Source: Flavobacteriales bacterium (GTDB lineage: Bacteria > Bacteroidota > Bacteroidia > Flavobacteriales_D > Sanyastnellaceae). Taken from it: a stretch of DNA of 10,041 bases. Positions 7,081 through 10,041 of this stretch are shown piece after piece. The stretch's first letter is position 1. Every line of letters begins with the position of its first letter. Location: NCBI GenBank assembly GCA_015663855.1, contig DQRJ01000127.1, positions 1 to 10,041 of the forward strand, in the 5' to 3' direction. Made by a program: the position numbers and the translations under genes. A model generated the notes under the pieces. It did no database searches, had not been told where the DNA came from, and saw nothing but the letters and a program-made list of their open reading frames with translations.

Positions 7081-8436
7081 ATGCAAATTATTCAGGAATC
7101 TATTGATGCTCTAAGGGCAGAGTTGATTGTAACTATTGAAAAATCCGATTACGAACTTAGATGCGACAAAGTCCTTCAAGCACATCGTAAACAGATTACA
7201 CTACCAGGTTTCAGAAAGGGAAAGGTTCCAATGGGAATCGTCAAGAAGCAGTATGGGAAGAGTGTTCTTGCTGATGAAATAAACAAAATCATTAGCGAAT
7301 CTCTACAGAAGCATATTCAGGAAAACAAACTTCATGTATTAGGGAATCCTATTCCTGTAGAAGGGAAGACTGAACAAGGAGACTTTGAAAACCCTGACTC
7401 TTTTACTTTCAATTACGAGATAGGCCTAGCTCCTGAGTTAGAATTAAAATTCGGGTGGAGAGCGAAATTTACACGTCACATTATACCAGTTGATAAGAAA
7501 GCTATTGATAACCGTGTGCTTGATATGCAACGCCAGCACGGAAAAGTAAGCGACGTTGAATGCTCTGAGGAAAAGGATATGCTTCTCGGGACTTTTGTTC
7601 AGCTCGATGCAAGTGGGGAACCACTCGAAGGAGGTATTGAAAACCGCAGTTCTATATCTGTTGAATTTATTGAGGACAAATCAACTTCTAAGAAGCTCTT
7701 AGGAGTGAAAATGGGAGATGTAATCGTTTTAGACCCTAACAAAGTGAGTAAAAACCACGACGATATGGGCAGAATGCTGGGCATCACTCATGAGCAAGTG
7801 CACGATCTGAAAAGTGATTTTAAATTCACCGTTGAGGAGATAAAACGCCTAACTCCACATGAAGTGGGGCAAAGTTTATTCGATAAAATCTACCCGAAAG
7901 GAGAGGTTTCAGAAGAGAAAGATTTCCGTTCTCGCATTGAAAAGGATCTTGAAGGTCATTTCGATCGTGATGCGGAGTGGGTTTTCCGCCGCAGGTTCAT
8001 CGTAGACCTCATCGAGTACATGAAGATCCCTCTTCCCGACACGTTTTTAAAGCGTTGGATTAAGCTTTCAAATGATAAGCCTGTTACTAAAGACCAAATC
8101 GAAAAGGAGTTTGACGGATACGCAGACTCTTTGAGATGGCAGCTCCTACAGCAAACCGTGATGAAAGAGGTTGATATGAAGATTACGGCCGAAGAATTGG
8201 AGAGTGAGGCTCGTAAATTCGTCGGTGCTCAATACGCACAGTACGGAATGCCTTTAGACGAAGAGACGATGGATAACGTAGCTAAAAGCATGCTTGCGAA
8301 AGAAGACGAGCGTCGTAAAATAGCTGACGTGATTGTAGAAAGGAAAGTTGTTGATCACCTTAAAACTCTAGTTAGCGTTAAGGATAAGTCGATTTCTTAT
8401 GAGAAGTTTGCTGCATTAGCAGCTGAAGTGAAATAA
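7081..8436 (+). CDS. tig: Trigger factor, ribosome-associated chaperone
   Basis: Trigger factor binds at the ribosome exit tunnel and shields nascent chains. The 451-residue protein has the N-terminal ribosome-binding domain with signature GFRKGKVP (residues 43-50), a middle region at about 157-253 in the place of the FKBP-type prolyl isomerase domain, and a helical C-terminal substrate-binding domain (about 255-430). The ATG at 7081 is chosen because AAGGA lies five bases before it and the protein then starts MQIIQESIDA. The frame is open further upstream to 7003, but that would run into the tRNA and add a proline-rich stretch unlike the family. The isomerase region is divergent (see findings). 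The gene lies just after tRNA-Leu and may share its transcript. It precedes clpP and clpX, the usual order in many bacteria. Confidence 0.95.
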   Translation: MQIIQESIDALRAELIVTIEKSDYELRCDKVLQAHRKQITLPGFRKGKVPMGIVKKQYGKSVLADEINKIISESLQKHIQENKLHVLGNPIPVEGKTEQGDFENPDSFTFNYEIGLAPELELKFGWRAKFTRHIIPVDKKAIDNRVLDMQRQHGKVSDVECSEEKDMLLGTFVQLDASGEPLEGGIENRSSISVEFIEDKSTSKKLLGVKMGDVIVLDPNKVSKNHDDMGRMLGITHEQVHDLKSDFKFTVEEIKRLTPHEVGQSLFDKIYPKGEVSEEKDFRSRIEKDLEGHFDRDAEWVFRRRFIVDLIEYMKIPLPDTFLKRWIKLSNDKPVTKDQIEKEFDGYADSLRWQLLQQTVMKEVDMKITAEELESEARKFVGAQYAQYGMPLDEETMDNVAKSMLAKEDERRKIADVIVERKVVDHLKTLVSVKDKSISYEKFAALAAEVK

Positions 8437-8463
8437 CCTAAAGCCTAGTTTTCGTACGTTAAG

Positions 8464-8486
8464 CGACTATAGATTGCTATATATCG
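8464..8486 (+). other. AT-rich imperfect hairpin between tig and clpP
   Basis: CGA-C-TATAG, an ATTG loop, then CTATA-TA-TCG can form a stem of 5 plus 3 base pairs with an internal bulge. TTTG follows immediately. It lies 28 bases after the tig stop. It is too weak and too poor in G/C to call a terminator with confidence, and the T run is only three long. It could be a weak attenuator or processing site, or chance in AT-rich DNA. Confidence 0.2.
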
Positions 8487-8543
8487 TTTGTGAATATCCG
8501 ATAAATCAACGGGTTATTTAATGAATCTTGCATCTTAAATTGC

Positions 8544-8556
8544 GTGTATATTACAC
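8544..8556 (+). promoter_or_regulatory. Palindrome just upstream of clpP
   Basis: GTGTA (8544-8548) and TACAC (8552-8556) form a perfect inverted repeat around a three-base spacer. It ends seven bases before the clpP ATG. The symmetry fits a small dimeric repressor site or a short hairpin over the ribosome-binding region. No known regulator can be named from it. Confidence 0.25.
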
Positions 8557-8563
8557 AAGTAAC

Positions 8564-9241
8564 ATGAACAATCGTAAAGAGTTTTTAAAATTTGCTGTTA
8601 AAGATCAGGGACTAAGCAGCCATACAGTAGGTGATTTTATTTCTTCGGCTTACGGCCCAGAAGATATGACTCGTACAGTTATCGAAGAACGATCTATGCC
8701 ATTTCGTGAAGTAGACGTTTTCTCTCGTTTGATGGCGGATCGTATTATTTTTATGGGAACGGGAGTCGATGATTACATCGCGAATATCATTCAAGCTCAA
8801 CTACTTTTCCTCGAATCTACAGATCCAGCAAAGGATATTCAGATTTATATTAATTCACCTGGAGGTAGCGTATATGCTGGGCTAGGCATCTATGATACGA
8901 TGCAGTATATCAGACCTGAAATCGCTACTATTTGTACTGGGATGGCAGCATCTATGGGTGCCGTCCTACTTTGTGGAGGAGCAACAGGGAAGCGTACTGG
9001 GCTTAAGCATAGCCGAGTGATGATTCACCAACCATTAGGAGGTGCGAGAGGACAAGCGTCTGATATCGAAATCACTGCGCGTGAAATTCAAAAATTAAAA
9101 AAGGAACTTTACGATATCATTTCTCATCATACTGGAAAGGATTATAAAACGGTTTGGAAGGACAGCGATAGAGATTACTGGATGACCGCTGAAGAAGCGA
9201 AAGAGTACGGTATGATCGATGAAGTTCTTTCTCGTAACTAA
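8564..9241 (+). CDS. clpP: ATP-dependent Clp protease proteolytic subunit
   Basis: ClpP forms the tetradecameric serine protease chamber that degrades proteins unfolded by ClpX. The 225-residue protein has the full catalytic triad: Ser130 in GMAASMGA (126-133), His155 in MIHQP (153-157) and Asp204 in SDRDYWM (201-207). The oligomer/handle region YINSPGGSVYAGLGIYD (95-111) is also typical. The mature fold starts near RTVIEERSMPFREVDVFSRL (37-56), so about 35 residues at the N-terminus may be a propeptide or extension. The ATG at 8564 is chosen over an in-frame TTG at 8528, which would add 12 residues unlike the family. The stop is 28 bases before clpX, so the two are probably one operon. The 127-base gap from tig holds a hairpin and a palindrome that may separate their regulation. 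Confidence 0.97.
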   Translation: MNNRKEFLKFAVKDQGLSSHTVGDFISSAYGPEDMTRTVIEERSMPFREVDVFSRLMADRIIFMGTGVDDYIANIIQAQLLFLESTDPAKDIQIYINSPGGSVYAGLGIYDTMQYIRPEIATICTGMAASMGAVLLCGGATGKRTGLKHSRVMIHQPLGGARGQASDIEITAREIQKLKKELYDIISHHTGKDYKTVWKDSDRDYWMTAEEAKEYGMIDEVLSRN

Positions 9242-9269
9242 ACGATAAGATTATAGAATAGCAATTGAG

Positions 9270-10041
9270 ATGGCTGTAGAAAAAGATGCGATTTGCTCGT
9301 TTTGTGGCAGAAAAAAGGAAGACTCTGAGATACTCATTGCGGGAATTTCGGGACATATTTGTGATGTTTGCGTAAGGCAGGCCGACGCAATTGTCGAGGA
9401 AGAAGTCGAAAAGGAATCAGCGGAGTTACTTGATTTGGAACTGAAGAAACCTCAGGAAATAAAGTCACATATTGATGATTATGTGATCGGTCAAGAAGAG
9501 GCAAAGCGCACACTTTCTGTTGCTGTTTACAATCACTATAAAAGGCTTCTAAACCCCCATTCGGCTGATGCCGAGGTGGAATTAGATAAAGCGAACGTGA
9601 TTCTTGTGGGAGAAACAGGGACGGGGAAAACTTTGTTAGCGAAGACCATCGCAAGGATGTTAGATGTTCCATTCTGTATTGCTGACGCAACGGTTCTTAC
9701 AGAAGCGGGTTATGTGGGTGAAGATGTTGAGAGTGTACTATCAAGGCTACTACAAACGGCTGATTTCGATGTTGAGGCTGCTGAAAGAGGGATTGTATTT
9801 ATCGATGAAATTGATAAGATTGCTAGGAAGAGTGATAATGCATCAATAACTCGAGATGTTAGTGGTGAGGGCGTTCAACAGGCGCTATTAAAACTTCTTG
9901 AGGGTACTGATGTTCAGGTGCCGCCTCAGGGTGGTCGAAAGCACCCAGAGCAGAAATTAATTACTGTGAACACTCAGAACATCTTATTTATCTGTGGCGG
10001 AGCATTTTCTGGTATTGAAAAGCACATCGAGAGAAGAATGA
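9270..10041 (+). CDS. clpX: ATP-dependent Clp protease ATP-binding subunit ClpX (partial, 3' end outside window)
   Basis: ClpX is the AAA+ unfoldase that recognises substrates and feeds them into ClpP. The frame opens at ATG 9270 and stays open to the edge, giving 257 codons of a protein usually a little over 400 residues long. The N-terminal zinc-binding domain has Cys9, Cys12, Cys31 and Cys34. The AAA+ module follows, with DDYVIGQEEAK (69-79), Walker A GETGTGKT (114-121), pore loop GYVG (147-150) and Walker B FIDE (177-180), then VPPQGGRKHP. Glu at the second Walker A position, in place of the Pro of E. coli ClpX, is as I recall it from Bacteroidota. Nothing looks broken. The gene follows clpP by 28 bases on the same strand and is probably co-transcribed with it. 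Confidence 0.97.
   Translation, partial: MAVEKDAICSFCGRKKEDSEILIAGISGHICDVCVRQADAIVEEEVEKESAELLDLELKKPQEIKSHIDDYVIGQEEAKRTLSVAVYNHYKRLLNPHSADAEVELDKANVILVGETGTGKTLLAKTIARMLDVPFCIADATVLTEAGYVGEDVESVLSRLLQTADFDVEAAERGIVFIDEIDKIARKSDNASITRDVSGEGVQQALLKLLEGTDVQVPPQGGRKHPEQKLITVNTQNILFICGGAFSGIEKHIERRM

Noticed and set aside
8437..8563. Search for a Bacteroidota promoter before clpP; TATCGTTTG at 8482-8490 is close to TAnnTTTG.
   Set aside because: The spacing inside the element is one base too long and no -33 element sits at the right distance.
9334..9690. Open frame of 118 codons on the minus strand.
   Set aside because: It is antisense to clpX, whose zinc finger and Walker motifs prove the other strand is coding.

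Overview
The window looks like an AT-rich chromosomal segment of a Bacteroidota bacterium, probably Flavobacteriales-like. The support is a promoter-like element of the Bacteroidota type (TAnnTTTG) before a tRNA, the gene order tig-clpP-clpX, a divergent Bacteroidota-type trigger factor, and an outer-membrane barrel protein that resembles the helix-hairpin-helix barrel family common in that phylum. The placement comes from reading the sequence only.

Layout: (1) Positions 1-2562, plus strand, are the end of a surface-polysaccharide locus. A possible tail of an upstream gene is followed by a Wzz-type chain-length determinant, which overlaps by 4 nt a polytopic O-antigen ligase/polymerase-family protein. 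(2) Positions 2539-6844, minus strand, hold four tightly packed genes read leftwards: a small secreted Trp-rich predicted beta-barrel protein, a larger predicted outer-membrane barrel protein, elongation factor P (efp), and a GAF-like plus SpoIIE/PP2C serine phosphatase. The phosphatase runs into the polysaccharide gene at its 3' end, so the two convergent genes share 24 coding bases. (3) Positions 6960-10041, plus strand, are a protein-quality-control block: tRNA-Leu(UAG), trigger factor, ClpP and the first 257 codons of ClpX, which is cut by the window edge.

Functionally, the left block sets the length of, and polymerises or ligates, an envelope polysaccharide. The middle block joins two uncharacterised envelope proteins to a translation factor and a signalling phosphatase. 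The right block folds nascent chains (trigger factor) and degrades unfolded or tagged proteins (ClpXP). Most of the window is ordinary core genome. The least explained part is the two-gene envelope cassette at 4419-6844 and its operon-like link to efp and the phosphatase. I see no CRISPR array, insertion sequence, phage gene or recognisable defence system. No gene-free stretch is longer than about 130 bases.
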